In this document: positions 8,595-16,917 of the stretch, piece by piece
Position numbering within the stretch: position 1 is the stretch's first letter
How the letters are laid out: each line of letters starts with the position of its first letter
NCBI GenBank assembly: GCA_034430615.1
Contig: DAOUEJ010000197.1
Span: 1-62,633 of the forward strand
Direction of reading: 5' to 3'
Origin: E44-bin32 sp034430615
GTDB lineage: Bacteria > Chloroflexota > Anaerolineae > Anaerolineales > E44-bin32
DNA length: 62,633 nt
Notes under the pieces: model-generated
Seen by the model: only the letters and a program-made list of their open reading frames with translations
What the model was told of the DNA's origin: nothing
Databases searched by the model: none
Translations under genes and position numbers: made by a program

Positions 8595-8656
8595 CCCGTA
8601 ATCCATCGTGACATGTGGACATCCCCCGGCCGAACGGGTATGCTTGCCGGACCTGG

Positions 8657-9232
8657 ATGCCCATGGTCACAATACCCCCTGTTCACTACCGATTGAAAGA
8701 CGGCTCGCAGCTTATGATCCGCGTTGCACGCGAGGGAGATGCGTCCGCCTCGCTCGCACTGTATCGTGCGGTGCTTGAGGAAGGTCCCTTTACGATGCTC
8801 GAACCCGATGAATTGATCCGCAGTAAAGATCAGGAGGAGCAGGCAATCCGCGCCGATGCAGAACATCCCACACGCTTGCGTCTTGTTGCGTATGCCGGCG
8901 ATCTGGTTATCGGGATGGTCCGTGTTGCATGCGGTGACCTTGCGCGGACATCTCATTTCGGCGATATCGACTCGATGCGCGTCCTGCCCACTTGGCGCGG
9001 ACGAGGTGTCGGGGGATCACTCCTGGACAGCTTGATCGCGTGGGCTGGAACACAACCCCAGATCGAGAAGCTTGGTCTTTACGTTTTCTCGACGAGCGAG
9101 GCGGCGATCCAGCTCTACCTGAGTCGCGGATTCGTCGAAGAAGGATGCGGGCTCTATGACATCAAGTTCGGCAATGGTGAGTACGCCGATACGATCATGA
9201 TGGGCAAACTCCTCGATCGTAAGCCATCCTGA
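8657..9232 (+). CDS. GNAT N-acetyltransferase
   Basis: About 191 aa. The acetyl-CoA loop is clear: IDSMRVLPTWRGRGVGGSLL (R/Q-x-x-G-x-G/A type), followed by the LYLSRGFVEEG motif typical of the GNAT C-terminal half. Transfers an acetyl group to an unknown amine. No strong ribosome site; ATG 8657 or 8663 are both possible, and an earlier in-frame ATG at 8615 adds a poorly conserved extension. A hairpin with T-run lies at 9311-9330. Confidence 0.75.
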   Translation: MPMVTIPPVHYRLKDGSQLMIRVAREGDASASLALYRAVLEEGPFTMLEPDELIRSKDQEEQAIRADAEHPTRLRLVAYAGDLVIGMVRVACGDLARTSHFGDIDSMRVLPTWRGRGVGGSLLDSLIAWAGTQPQIEKLGLYVFSTSEAAIQLYLSRGFVEEGCGLYDIKFGNGEYADTIMMGKLLDRKPS

Positions 9233-9310
9233 ACAAGGACCTCCCTGGTGAGCCAATCCAGTTTGATACCAAGCGAGCCGATACAGTTTTCTAAAACCAC
9301 TAATTCAGAG

Positions 9311-9330
9311 TAAACTAGTCTTAGTTTTTG
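9311..9330 (+). terminator. AT-rich hairpin with T-run
   Basis: AAACTA/TAGTTT stem with a 4-base loop, running into a T-rich tract, about 80 bases after the GNAT stop and before the broken transporter. Short stem, so termination strength is uncertain. Confidence 0.4.
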
Positions 9331-9353
9331 ATAGCAATGCACCAAACCGATAA

Positions 9354-10625
9354 TTGCCGGAAGGGAAGCTCATCGACTCGTTAACACGAAATGCGCGCAG
9401 GATAACCCTGACCCTCTTCATCAATCAAAGTATCGGGTCGGCCGGGTTCATCGCCGCTGCCACGCTGGGCTCGATTGTTGGATCCCAGCTTGGCGGATCG
9501 GACCGATGTGCCGGTGTCCCTGCTACAGCCTATCTCCTTGGCGGAGCGGGCGCCTCGCTGCTGGGCGGCTTCCTGATGGAAGCCATCGGCAGGCGTGCCA
9601 GCCTGCTCGCAGGCCTTCTGCTTGGAGTGTGCGGGGGTGTGACCGCGTTCCTTGCGGTCCGGGATGGTTCGCTGCCCATCTACCTTGGCGGGTTGGCATT
9701 GATCGGCATCAGCTTCGCCATCGTACAGCTCGGCCGGTTTATTTCGGCAGAGGTATCGGTCCCGGCGCAGCGCGGTCAAGCGATCTCAATGGTCGTCTTC
9801 GGTGGCACGATTGGCGCTGTCTTCGGTCCATTGATTGTCGGGCCAGCCGGCAAATTCGCCCTCTCCCTCGGTTACCCCGAGCTTGCCAGCCCCTACGCCG
9901 CGGCAGGGCTGCTCTTCGCTCTGACCCTACCGGTCATCTTTCTCGGACTGCGACCAGACCCGCGTGAACTTTCGATCCAGATCGCTCAGCGTTACCCCAC
10001 GAGCGGGGATGCGAGCGGGAAGATACGCTCGCTGCGCGAGATCCTGCGTCAGCTAGAAGCGGCCGTCGCCGTGGTCACTATGGTCCTGGGTTAGATGGTA
10101 ATGGTCATGGTGATGATCTTAACCGCGCTCCACATGCGCGGGCACGAACACCCGCTCAGCAGTGTCTCGGTTGTGATCTCCGCACATACTTTTGGCATGT
10201 ACGCCACATCTCTGATCTCGGGTCGCCTGGTCGATCGCCGCGGCCGCAAACCGGTCATCCTGCTCGGCGGCACGCTGCTCTTCCTGGCATGCATAGCTGC
10301 TCCGCTCACCCCGTAGTTGGTTCCGTTGGTGGCCTCGCTCTTCGTGCTCGGCGTCGGCTGGAATCTATGCTACGTTGGCGGCTCGACACTGCTCTCGGAT
10401 CAACTCACGCCTGCCGAACGCCCGCGGACACAGGGTGCCAATGATCTGCTGGTCGGTTTGGCTTCGGCCGCCTCCAGCCTGGGCAGCGGGGTTATTTTTG
10501 CCAGCGCTGGCTACACCGTGATGGCACTCACCGGCGCCTTCTTCAGCCTTGTGATCCTGCTGCTGGCTGCCACCAGGCTGCGCCAGCTGCCGAACACGCA
10601 GGTTCACCAACCCGCCGCCAGTTGA
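9354..10625 (+). pseudogene. MFS transporter interrupted by two in-frame TAG codons
   Basis: One frame runs for 424 codons and encodes a complete 12-segment major facilitator (N-terminal ITLTLFINQSIGSAGFIAA, cytoplasmic loop SGRLVDRRGRKPVILLGG) except for TAG at 10092-10094 and 10314-10316. Both sit where relatives would fit Gln (before MVMV and before MVPL), so each can be explained by a CAG to TAG change. The frame has no good start: it opens after a stop at 9351 with TTG 9354 and no ribosome site. TAG is a normal stop elsewhere in the window, so a pseudogene is likelier than recoding. Confidence 0.75.
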
Positions 10626-10814
10626 CACCCGCTACACACGAACTCGAGAATATTCCGAATTGTGCGACCCGGATTTACTACCCCTCCTGGAATTCTGGCA
10701 AGCTAGATGTCCTGGCAAGTAGCCCGGTTTGCCGGTCCCACCAAGTTTGAGTCGAGTTGTATACTGCTCTTGCTTTGTGCCTTCGAATTAACCAACAACT
10801 TAATTGGAGCTTTT

Positions 10815-11309
10815 ATGGACCTTCCAACCATCCGCTTGCTGCCAATGACTCCAGAGCAGCTGAGTACGTTCCTCGAGGAGGATATTCCGCGCTACGCTGC
10901 CGATAATATGCAGGCTGGCTTCTTGCCTGAATCCGACGCACTCCAGCGCGCTCAAGAATCATTTGACCGTTTCCTTCCCAAGGGAGTTGAGACACCCGGA
11001 CAATACTTATTCTTGATCCACGACACTGAGGCAAGCCTCAACGTGGGCATGGTGTGGGTTGGCGCCCAGCCGGACGGAGCGGAGCACCTCGGATTTATTT
11101 ACAACCTCTACATCGCTGAGCGCTACCGGCGGCGGGGATTCGCCCGCCAGGCCGTACTGCATGTCGAACAACATGCCCGTCAGCTAGGCTGGACATCGCT
11201 CGGTCTACACGTCTTCGGGGACAATGCCCCGGCCCGCAAACCCTATGCCTCGCCCGGGTACGAGGTGCTCAGTATGAATATATTCAAGGCGATCGAATCA
11301 ACGGAATAA
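10815..11309 (+). CDS. GNAT N-acetyltransferase
   Basis: 164 aa starting at ATG 10815, with GGAG 6 bases upstream; the longer in-frame opening from 10707 looks non-coding. Acetyl-CoA loop LYIAERYRRRGFARQAVLHVEQHA and the typical LHVFGDNAPARKPYASPGYEV end, where relatives usually have a Leu-Tyr and Leu-Gly (mild drift). The acceptor substrate is unknown. It follows the broken transporter. Confidence 0.8.
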   Translation: MDLPTIRLLPMTPEQLSTFLEEDIPRYAADNMQAGFLPESDALQRAQESFDRFLPKGVETPGQYLFLIHDTEASLNVGMVWVGAQPDGAEHLGFIYNLYIAERYRRRGFARQAVLHVEQHARQLGWTSLGLHVFGDNAPARKPYASPGYEVLSMNIFKAIESTE

Positions 11310-11394
11310 TTCAACTCCGCTCCTTCTCTCTGGACAGGATGCATACGGCCAGGCACACCCGTTCGGGCGGAAGATCAGCACAGGATGGAGATCC

Positions 11395-12228
11395 ATGAAA
11401 CAAATCATCATCACCGGCAGCACGCGCGGCATTGGATATGCTTTGGCAGTGGGATTCTTAGAGCGGGGACACAGTGTATTCCTCTGCGGGCGCACGCAGG
11501 AGTCTGTCACTCAAGCCGTTCAAACCCTATCTGCGCGCTTTGAACCCGATCTCGTTCACGGCCTCACTTGCGATGTTCGCCAACCTGAGCAGGTGCAGCG
11601 GTTGTGGGACAATGCGCATGCGCGAGCAGGTCAGATCGATATCTGGATCAATAACGCCGGCTACGCTCACGCACCCGTCAAGCTCTGGCTGCTCGATCCC
11701 GCGCTTGCCCAGGCCGTGATCGAGACCAACCTTCTTGGGACGATCTACGGCTCACAGGTCGCCGCACGTGGCATGCTCACGCAGGGCACTGGTGCGATCT
11801 ATAACATGGAAGGCATGGGAAGCGACGGGCGCAAACACGATGGCCTGATGACATACGGCACAAGCAAATATGGGGTGCACTACCTTAGCATGGCACTCGC
11901 CGAGGAACTCGCTGGGACGAATGTGATCGTCGCCTCACTCCGGCCGGGCATGGTCGCCACCGACATGATCATCGACCCCTATCGTGGCAAGCCTGAGGAG
12001 TGGCAGCGCGTGAAGCGCATCTTCAACATCATCGCCGAACGTCCGGAGGTGGTTACTGCCTGGCTGGTTGATAGGATGCTGCAAAACCAGCGATCGGGGA
12101 CGGTAATCTCCTACAGCTCCAGCCTGAAAATCGACCTGCGCTTCCTGCGAGCACCCTTCAGCAAGCGTGATATTTTCGGTGACATCGATTTTAGATCCAG
12201 CAAAGATGAAATAGGGCATGGCCAGTAA
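11395..12228 (+). CDS. Short-chain dehydrogenase/reductase
   Basis: 277 aa classical SDR. The cofactor motif TGSTRGIG is at the N-terminus, NNAG near residue 87, the active-site YGTSK near residue 152, and RPGMVATDM follows. The overall pattern, including MEGMGSDG and the C-terminal WLVDRML, resembles the chlorophyll b reductase/NOL-like branch, but the substrate cannot be fixed. GGATGG-type ribosome site just before ATG 11395. The 3' end overlaps the FAD oxidoreductase by 11 bases, so the two are translationally linked. Confidence 0.85.
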   Translation: MKQIIITGSTRGIGYALAVGFLERGHSVFLCGRTQESVTQAVQTLSARFEPDLVHGLTCDVRQPEQVQRLWDNAHARAGQIDIWINNAGYAHAPVKLWLLDPALAQAVIETNLLGTIYGSQVAARGMLTQGTGAIYNMEGMGSDGRKHDGLMTYGTSKYGVHYLSMALAEELAGTNVIVASLRPGMVATDMIIDPYRGKPEEWQRVKRIFNIIAERPEVVTAWLVDRMLQNQRSGTVISYSSSLKIDLRFLRAPFSKRDIFGDIDFRSSKDEIGHGQ

Positions 12229-13348
12229 CACACCTCCCGCTGCACAAGTTGTCATCATCGGGGCGGGTGTCATCGGGTGCAGCACGGCCTACCACCTGGC
12301 CCGGGCCGGCCTGACGGACGTCCTGCTGCTCGAAATGGCGACTCCTGGTTCAGGCTCCTCGAGCAAATCGGCCTCGATGCTCAGCTTGCAGTTCGGAGGC
12401 GATCCGCTCCTCGCGCACATGGCCCGTTACGCTTACGATCGCTATATGGAGTTTGAACAAGAACTAGAAACTCCGATTGACTTCAGACCCAGCGGCTGGT
12501 TGACGGTGGCAGACGATGCGCATGAAGCCAGCCTACGCCAGCATGCCGCGAACCTCGAAGCAGCCGGGATCACTACGGAACTCCTGTCCCCCGTAGATAT
12601 CACCCGGCTCTATCCAGAACTGACCTACCCCGGGCTCGCGCTCGGTGCGTATGGGCCCGAGGACGGACCTTTCGATGCTCACCAGGTTCTCTGGGGATAC
12701 TTAAAAGCAGCCCGGAGAATGGGGGTTCAGCTTCATGAAAGGACGGCTGCGATCGGCATGATTATCAAGTCAGGCCGCATCGAAGGTGTGCACACGACAT
12801 CCGGCCTCGTGAGCACAAACTGTGTCGTCAATGCTGCGGGACCCTGGGCGGCACAGGTCTCAGCCTGGGCCGGCTTTGAACTGCCCCTGCGCAACCTCAA
12901 CCGCACCATTGTTGTAACCGATCCGGTTGAGAACATCGGCCACGAACGACCATTCCTTGAAGTACCGGATCTCGGATGGTATGCGCGACCTGAGATGGAC
13001 GGCTTTTTAATGGGCATGGGAACGACTCCTGCGAGCAGCTTCGATCCAGTCCTCGACCAGGATATGGTGGTTCAAATCATCGAGATCGGGATGCGCATCC
13101 TACCACCGCTGCAGCAGGCCAGCCTGCATAGCGCCTGGACCGGGATCCGTCCGATGACAGTTGATGAGCGGCCTGTTCTCGGCCCCGTACCGGGCGTCGA
13201 AGGCTTGATGCTCAACACTGGATGGGGTGGGATGGGCATCATCCAGGCGCCTGTGGCCGGCGAGCTGTTGGCAGCCTTGATCCTAGGGGGGGAAAAGCCA
13301 TTCTTTGACGTTAGTCCATTCCTGCTCGATCGTTTCAATAGGCAATGA
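12218..13348 (+). CDS. FAD-dependent amino-acid oxidoreductase (DAO family)
   Basis: 376 aa. An N-terminal Rossmann fold with VIIGAGVIGCSTAYHLARAG binds FAD; the C-terminal IRPMTVDERPVLGPVPGVEGLMLNTGWGGMGI is the usual second FAD contact of the glycine oxidase/sarcosine oxidase beta group. Likely oxidises a secondary or alpha-amine to an imine; substrate unknown. Its start lies inside the 3' end of the SDR gene, suggesting both act on one pathway. Confidence 0.85.
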   Translation: MASNTPPAAQVVIIGAGVIGCSTAYHLARAGLTDVLLLEMATPGSGSSSKSASMLSLQFGGDPLLAHMARYAYDRYMEFEQELETPIDFRPSGWLTVADDAHEASLRQHAANLEAAGITTELLSPVDITRLYPELTYPGLALGAYGPEDGPFDAHQVLWGYLKAARRMGVQLHERTAAIGMIIKSGRIEGVHTTSGLVSTNCVVNAAGPWAAQVSAWAGFELPLRNLNRTIVVTDPVENIGHERPFLEVPDLGWYARPEMDGFLMGMGTTPASSFDPVLDQDMVVQIIEIGMRILPPLQQASLHSAWTGIRPMTVDERPVLGPVPGVEGLMLNTGWGGMGIIQAPVAGELLAALILGGEKPFFDVSPFLLDRFNRQ

Positions 13349-13419
13349 TCGCAGGATAGTGAAAGTTTTCAGAGCAGCCTGTATCAAACGAACTGTGCTA
13401 CTGAAGAAGGGGTAGAAAC

Positions 13420-13895
13420 ATGAGAAACGATGATGTCCTGCGCGAACAACTGTCGGCGCTGCTGGGTGGGGGAAATGCTCATATGACCTTCTCCCAGGCA
13501 ATCACCGACTTTCCACCCGAGTTCATCAACATGCAACCACCGAATGTGGAATACAGCTTCTGGCACTTGCTCGAACACCTGCGCATTGCGCAGTGGGATA
13601 TCCTCAAGTTCGTGCTCGATCCCGGCCATCAGTCACCTGATTGGCCGCAGGGGTACTGGCCTGCACCGGGAAGCCAGGCGACGGACAGCCTGTGGGCCGA
13701 GAGACAATCACCGGATTCGAGCAAGACCTGACAGCGCTGCAAGCGCTGGTGCTCGACCCCGCCACCGACTTCCACAGCCAGCTCCCCCACGCACCCGGAT
13801 ACACAATCCTGCGCGAGATCCTGCTTGTCGCCGACCATAATGCCTACCACATTGGCGAGTTTGGGATCCTGCGTCAGATTGTAGGTGCCTGGTGA
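13420..13895 (+). pseudogene. Frameshifted DinB/YfiT-like metalloprotein
   Basis: The N-terminal part (YSFWHLLEHLRIAQWDIL, first metal His) is in one frame; the C-terminal part (FEQDLTALQALV, then VADHNAYHIGEFGILRQI, remaining His ligands) is in another. The frame changes near 13695-13705, at GCCGAGAGACAATC, where loss of one base or a GA duplication would explain it. Together the parts equal a normal DinB-fold protein of about 158 aa. The repeated GA makes a sequencing slip a real alternative to true inactivation. Confidence 0.75.
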
Positions 13896-13950
13896 AAAAC
13901 TGTGGGCTTCCCGGGGCTGGGCAGGGCTGCAAGGCTCCAGCCCGATCCAC

Positions 13951-15264
13951 TTAATTCGGAGGGGTAGCCTCGGCCTGGCCTGCGGCCTCCAGGATTAATT
14001 TCGCCGCGCGGCGGGCGATCTGGACAGCGAAATTTGTGCCCCGATCCCATGGATACACCTGGCTCATGCTCGCCAGCCATATCCCGGGGATGGGAGTTTT
14101 AATCGGGGGGATCGACTGCGAATGATTGACCGGTGGTACAGGTTGGGCATAGGGTGTGCGGAAGAGCCACGAGTTCCGCACCCAGTCGGGCTTGAAATCG
14201 GGGTTGAACCGTGAAAGCGTCGGCAGAAACCGGTCCAGGAGCTCGTCCTTGGTGAGCTTGAAGTATTCGTGGCCCGGGTCCAAGTAATCCCCGATGTAGA
14301 TGATGTGCTCCCCACTGAAGTGCTCGCTGGAGAGGAAATTCGTGTGCTCGACAAGTGACAGGTAGGGGAAGCCAGCCGCTTTTGGCAAGCTGTGCCAGTA
14401 GTAGCCCTGAGTAGATAATGGGTGGTCGAGTGAGAGGATGAGGACGACCGCGCCCATCGACTTGAGCTCCATCAAATTTGCCAGGTAGTCAGCCGGAAGC
14501 CTGTGGGCAAGTTTCGCAAGGAGCGCCGGTGAGGTCGTGACCAGGCAGTGATCAAAGCCCTGTCTCCCCTCCGGCAGCACGACCTCCACTCCAGCGGACG
14601 TGGGTTCAATCGCCTGGACCGAGGTGTTCAACTGGATGACAACACCCTGTGCACGGAGCTCGTTCGCAAAGTCGTCCATAAAAGCCTGGAAGCCGCCTTT
14701 AAAGGTTCCCAACCTCGGCGTACGGGCTTTGATACGGGCCCAGAACCAGGCCATGTTGACCTCACGGTAATGGGGGCCAAACTTACCAACCAGCAGCGGC
14801 TCCCAAAGGATCTCATACGCCCGCTCCCCGACCCAGCGCTTCAGCCAGGAGTCAGCGGTGACGTGTTCGAGCGGCTGCCATGCGGCGAGATATTTCAGAT
14901 AAGCAACGACCATCCCCAGCCTCAGGCGATCGAAAAAGGGAAGCCCCGGGAAGCGGAGTACCGCCATGGCCGAATCGAGCGGATAGAACTGGTCTTTGTG
15001 GTAGACCACCGTCAGGGGGCGCTTGAAGATCACCCGCTGAGTCCAACCGAGCTCGTCGATCAGGCCGAGCATGTGGGAATCGGAAGCGAACCAGTGATGG
15101 TAGTAGTGTTCAACCGACCAATTCCAGCCGGTTTCCTTAAAGCCCGCCGCCAGGCCACCGACATGACCGGCTGCCTCAAAGATCATGACCTCATTCCCTG
15201 CCCGGGCAAGGTCATATGCAGCAGCCATGCCGCCCGCACCTGCGCCGACGATAGCTACCCTCAC
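13951..15264 (-). CDS. FAD-dependent amine-oxidase/protoporphyrinogen-oxidase-like protein
   Basis: About 437 aa. N-terminal VAIVGAGAGGMAAAYDLARAG dinucleotide fold and the HVGGLAAGF segment mark the flavin monoamine oxidase/phytoene desaturase superfamily; a C-terminal GIWLASMSQVYPWDRGTNFAV supplies the second FAD contact. GTG 15264 overlaps the upstream stop as GTGA, the preferred start (an in-frame ATG at 15303 lies inside the upstream gene). Close relatives often sit beside flippase-like membrane proteins, as here. Reaction not known. Confidence 0.8.
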   Translation of the reverse strand: MRVAIVGAGAGGMAAAYDLARAGNEVMIFEAAGHVGGLAAGFKETGWNWSVEHYYHHWFASDSHMLGLIDELGWTQRVIFKRPLTVVYHKDQFYPLDSAMAVLRFPGLPFFDRLRLGMVVAYLKYLAAWQPLEHVTADSWLKRWVGERAYEILWEPLLVGKFGPHYREVNMAWFWARIKARTPRLGTFKGGFQAFMDDFANELRAQGVVIQLNTSVQAIEPTSAGVEVVLPEGRQGFDHCLVTTSPALLAKLAHRLPADYLANLMELKSMGAVVLILSLDHPLSTQGYYWHSLPKAAGFPYLSLVEHTNFLSSEHFSGEHIIYIGDYLDPGHEYFKLTKDELLDRFLPTLSRFNPDFKPDWVRNSWLFRTPYAQPVPPVNHSQSIPPIKTPIPGIWLASMSQVYPWDRGTNFAVQIARRAAKLILEAAGQAEATPPN

Positions 15265-16274
15265 GCGCCCTCTTGTCTCATTTCTGCTTGTACCACGCTC
15301 CAACTCAAACTCTCCCGGCCCATATAGTACAGCCCGAGAAGCGTAATCGGGATCAGCAGAGCTGCATGCAGCACCAGCGTGTATCCCGCTGCCAACGCTG
15401 TGGGGATCCCGTACGCCTCGAGCACGGCTATCCCGGGAGCATCAAAGGTTCCAATGTAACCTGGGGCAGAGGGGATCGTGGTCGCAAGGTTTACGATTCC
15501 ATTCATCAGCATCAGCGCAAAGAAGCTGACCTGAAACTTGAACGCATGCATGACGAACCAGTACTTCCCTGTTTCAAGAAGCCAGATCACGAGTGAGGTC
15601 ACCAGGACCATGCCCACATCGGCTGGTGATCGCAGCGAGGCCAGGCCCTCAAGGAATCGATCCGCGAAACCACGCAGCGTGGCTTGGAAGCGGCGGGGTG
15701 AGAGGCGCCCGATCAGGTAATGGGTTAGGCGTTGGGCTGCTTCGGGGAAGATGGCCATTAAAAGAAAGATAACCACCGCGACCAAGAACACGACCGCTCC
15801 AATAATGGAGAGTGAGCGAATGCTGCCGACAAAGCCCGAGTCGGAGGTCAGTGTGCCCAGTTCGGACAGGTTCATAAAGACAAAACCTAGCATGACCACA
15901 CCGTCAAAAACGCGCTCGATGATGATCGTTGCCAGCGAGGCCGAGATGGGGACAGCCTCTTTACGGCGTAGGACATAGGCTCGCAGCAGCTCGCCGGCGC
16001 GGGCGGGATAGATATTATTGCCCATGTAGCCGATGGTCACGATCGGAAACATCGTCCTCAGAGAGATCTTTTTTAAGGGACGGAGCAGGTAGTGCCAACG
16101 CCAAACCCGCGCCCAGACAGCGAGAAAGTAGATGCCAATGCCTGGGATCAACCAGGCATAGCTAGCCTCCTGCAGCGTGCCCCACACGTCTTTCAACTGC
16201 AGTCCGCTGATCGCAGACCACAGGAAGACGACGCTGATGAGTACACCCAGCCAGAACTGCCAGCGTTTCGCCAT
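15261..16274 (-). CDS. Lysylphosphatidylglycerol synthase TM-region/flippase-like membrane protein
   Basis: 337 aa with about eight membrane segments and the UPF0104/AglD-type signature: TIGYMGNNIYPARAGELLRAYVLRRK, IIIERVFDG and the late SAPGYIGTFDAPG. These proteins move or modify membrane lipids and polyprenyl-linked sugars; the catalytic LPG-synthase half is absent. AGGAG lies just upstream of ATG 16274. The stop overlaps the next gene as GTGA. A perfect palindrome (16381-16404) separates it from the SWIM gene. Confidence 0.8.
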   Translation of the reverse strand: MAKRWQFWLGVLISVVFLWSAISGLQLKDVWGTLQEASYAWLIPGIGIYFLAVWARVWRWHYLLRPLKKISLRTMFPIVTIGYMGNNIYPARAGELLRAYVLRRKEAVPISASLATIIIERVFDGVVMLGFVFMNLSELGTLTSDSGFVGSIRSLSIIGAVVFLVAVVIFLLMAIFPEAAQRLTHYLIGRLSPRRFQATLRGFADRFLEGLASLRSPADVGMVLVTSLVIWLLETGKYWFVMHAFKFQVSFFALMLMNGIVNLATTIPSAPGYIGTFDAPGIAVLEAYGIPTALAAGYTLVLHAALLIPITLLGLYYMGRESLSWSVVQAEMRQEGA

Positions 16275-16380
16275 GCTACTCCTGATTCCTGCAGGGGGCA
16301 TACAGAAACATTTTTACAGGCCCTGGCAGGCCTTTTTCGTATGCCGCTCGCCATTCTACCATGGCCGATTAAAACAGTGC

Positions 16381-16404
16381 GGGCGCAAGCATATGCTTGC
16401 GCCC
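16381..16404 (-). terminator. Perfect 24-base palindrome after the SWIM gene
   Basis: Arms GGGCGCAAGCAT and ATGCTTGCGCCC form a perfect hairpin 20 bases behind the SWIM stop. On the minus strand it is followed by a short CTGTTTTAAT tract, so it can act as a terminator; it also resembles dispersed palindromes of this type. Confidence 0.6.
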
Positions 16405-16424
16405 GTCATCACATTCTTAGGTAA

Positions 16425-16670
16425 CTAGACCGATTCTACCAACTCCAGGAGCATACCTTCCAGTATCCGTTCCATGGCCATCGTGTGACTGCACACATTA
16501 CGCGTCAAGAAGAAATCGCAATCGCAGCGCCAAACGCCGTCGATGTACTCCACCGTATGGGGGTTGTTCTCCCCATCGAAGGTCGCCCGGAACTGCTCGA
16601 AGACGATGCGATTACGTTCCTCAGCATAGCGTTTTGCTTTTTCGATTTTTCCTATCATGCCATAGTCCAT
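16425..16670 (-). CDS. Small SWIM zinc-finger protein (81 aa)
   Basis: The SWIM motif is plain: VWRCDCDFFLTRNVCSHTMAME (CxCx7CxH), preceded by a basic helix with KAKRYAEERNRIVFEQF and an HTVEYIDG strand. SWIM domains bind zinc and contact DNA or protein; stand-alone versions have no established role. AGGAGG lies 4 bases before ATG 16670. The gene sits behind an unusual leader with its own promoter, a small reading frame and a terminator, implying conditional expression. Confidence 0.85.
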   Translation of the reverse strand: MDYGMIGKIEKAKRYAEERNRIVFEQFRATFDGENNPHTVEYIDGVWRCDCDFFLTRNVCSHTMAMERILEGMLLELVESV

Positions 16671-16697
16671 TGCGCCTCCTGAAGTGAACCGGGAAAC

Positions 16698-16730
16698 AAA
16701 AAAGCACGTGGGTTTTGCGCGCCCAAGTGC
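16698..16730 (-). terminator. Intrinsic terminator inside the SWIM leader
   Basis: GCACTTGGG pairs with CCCACGTGC (one mismatch) and is followed by six T on the minus strand. It lies one base behind the stop codon of the leader frame and about 28 bases before the SWIM start, the position expected of an attenuator. Confidence 0.75.
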
Positions 16731-16731
16731 C

Positions 16732-16773
16732 TCAGGTAGCCTGGCAACACCTATGTCGTGCGGCTCCGCTCAT
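16732..16773 (-). CDS. Leader peptide MSGAARHRCCQAT with tandem Cys codons
   Basis: 13 codons and TGA. GGGAGG lies 10 bases before the ATG, a good ribosome site. Tandem TGT TGC codons are followed by four codons, the stop, and then directly by the terminator stem. A ribosome at the stop would cover the 5' arm of the terminator, while one stalled at the Cys codons would not. This fits translation-coupled attenuation, perhaps tied to cysteine supply, but no effect is proven. Confidence 0.5.
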   Translation of the reverse strand: MSGAARHRCCQAT

Positions 16774-16807
16774 GGCGGTTTGTCCTCCCGGTTGATGTCG
16801 TTGAAAT

Positions 16808-16836
16808 AGTATAAAGGGGAGGGGGTGGGGAGTCAA
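16808..16836 (-). promoter_or_regulatory. Near-consensus sigma70 promoter of the SWIM leader
   Basis: TTGACT (16836-16831) and TATACT (16813-16808) with exactly 17 bases between them, on the minus strand. Start of transcription expected near 16801, giving a leader of about 130 bases. Confidence 0.8.
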
Positions 16837-16917
16837 TCCACGATCAAGCTACGCTCTTCCTACTAGGCTCTTTTCACTACTCAACTTAAGAGACGCAAGG
16901 GTTGTGTGAGGGCCAAC

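Larger units (their letters stand above)
16687..16793 (-). promoter_or_regulatory. Candidate regulatory leader RNA of the SWIM gene
   Basis: Between the promoter and the SWIM gene, AACCGGGA (minus strand, 16793-16786) can pair with TCCCGGTT (16694-16687), closing a fold of about 107 bases. Inside lie the 13-residue leader frame, small hairpins CCGC/GCGG and TGCC/GGCA, and an intrinsic terminator. The closing pairing would cover part of the leader frame's own ribosome site. I match it to no riboswitch class I know; an attenuator is the simplest reading. Confidence 0.5.

Noticed and set aside
9354..10625. Pyrrolysine or general TAG recoding in the MFS gene
   Set aside because: TAG is used as the ordinary stop of several clearly intact genes here (for example at 5115-5117 and 27189-27191), and both codons fit simple CAG to TAG mutations.
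14548..15327. 259-codon plus-strand frame opposite the FAD oxidoreductase
   Set aside because: Shadow frame; the minus strand carries the FAD motifs and overlapping GTGA start.
16681..16836. tRNA, 6S RNA or a known riboswitch class in the SWIM leader
   Set aside because: No T-loop or acceptor stem for a tRNA; none of the c-di-GMP, SAM, TPP, FMN, fluoride, glycine, MoCo or ZTP core sequences fits.
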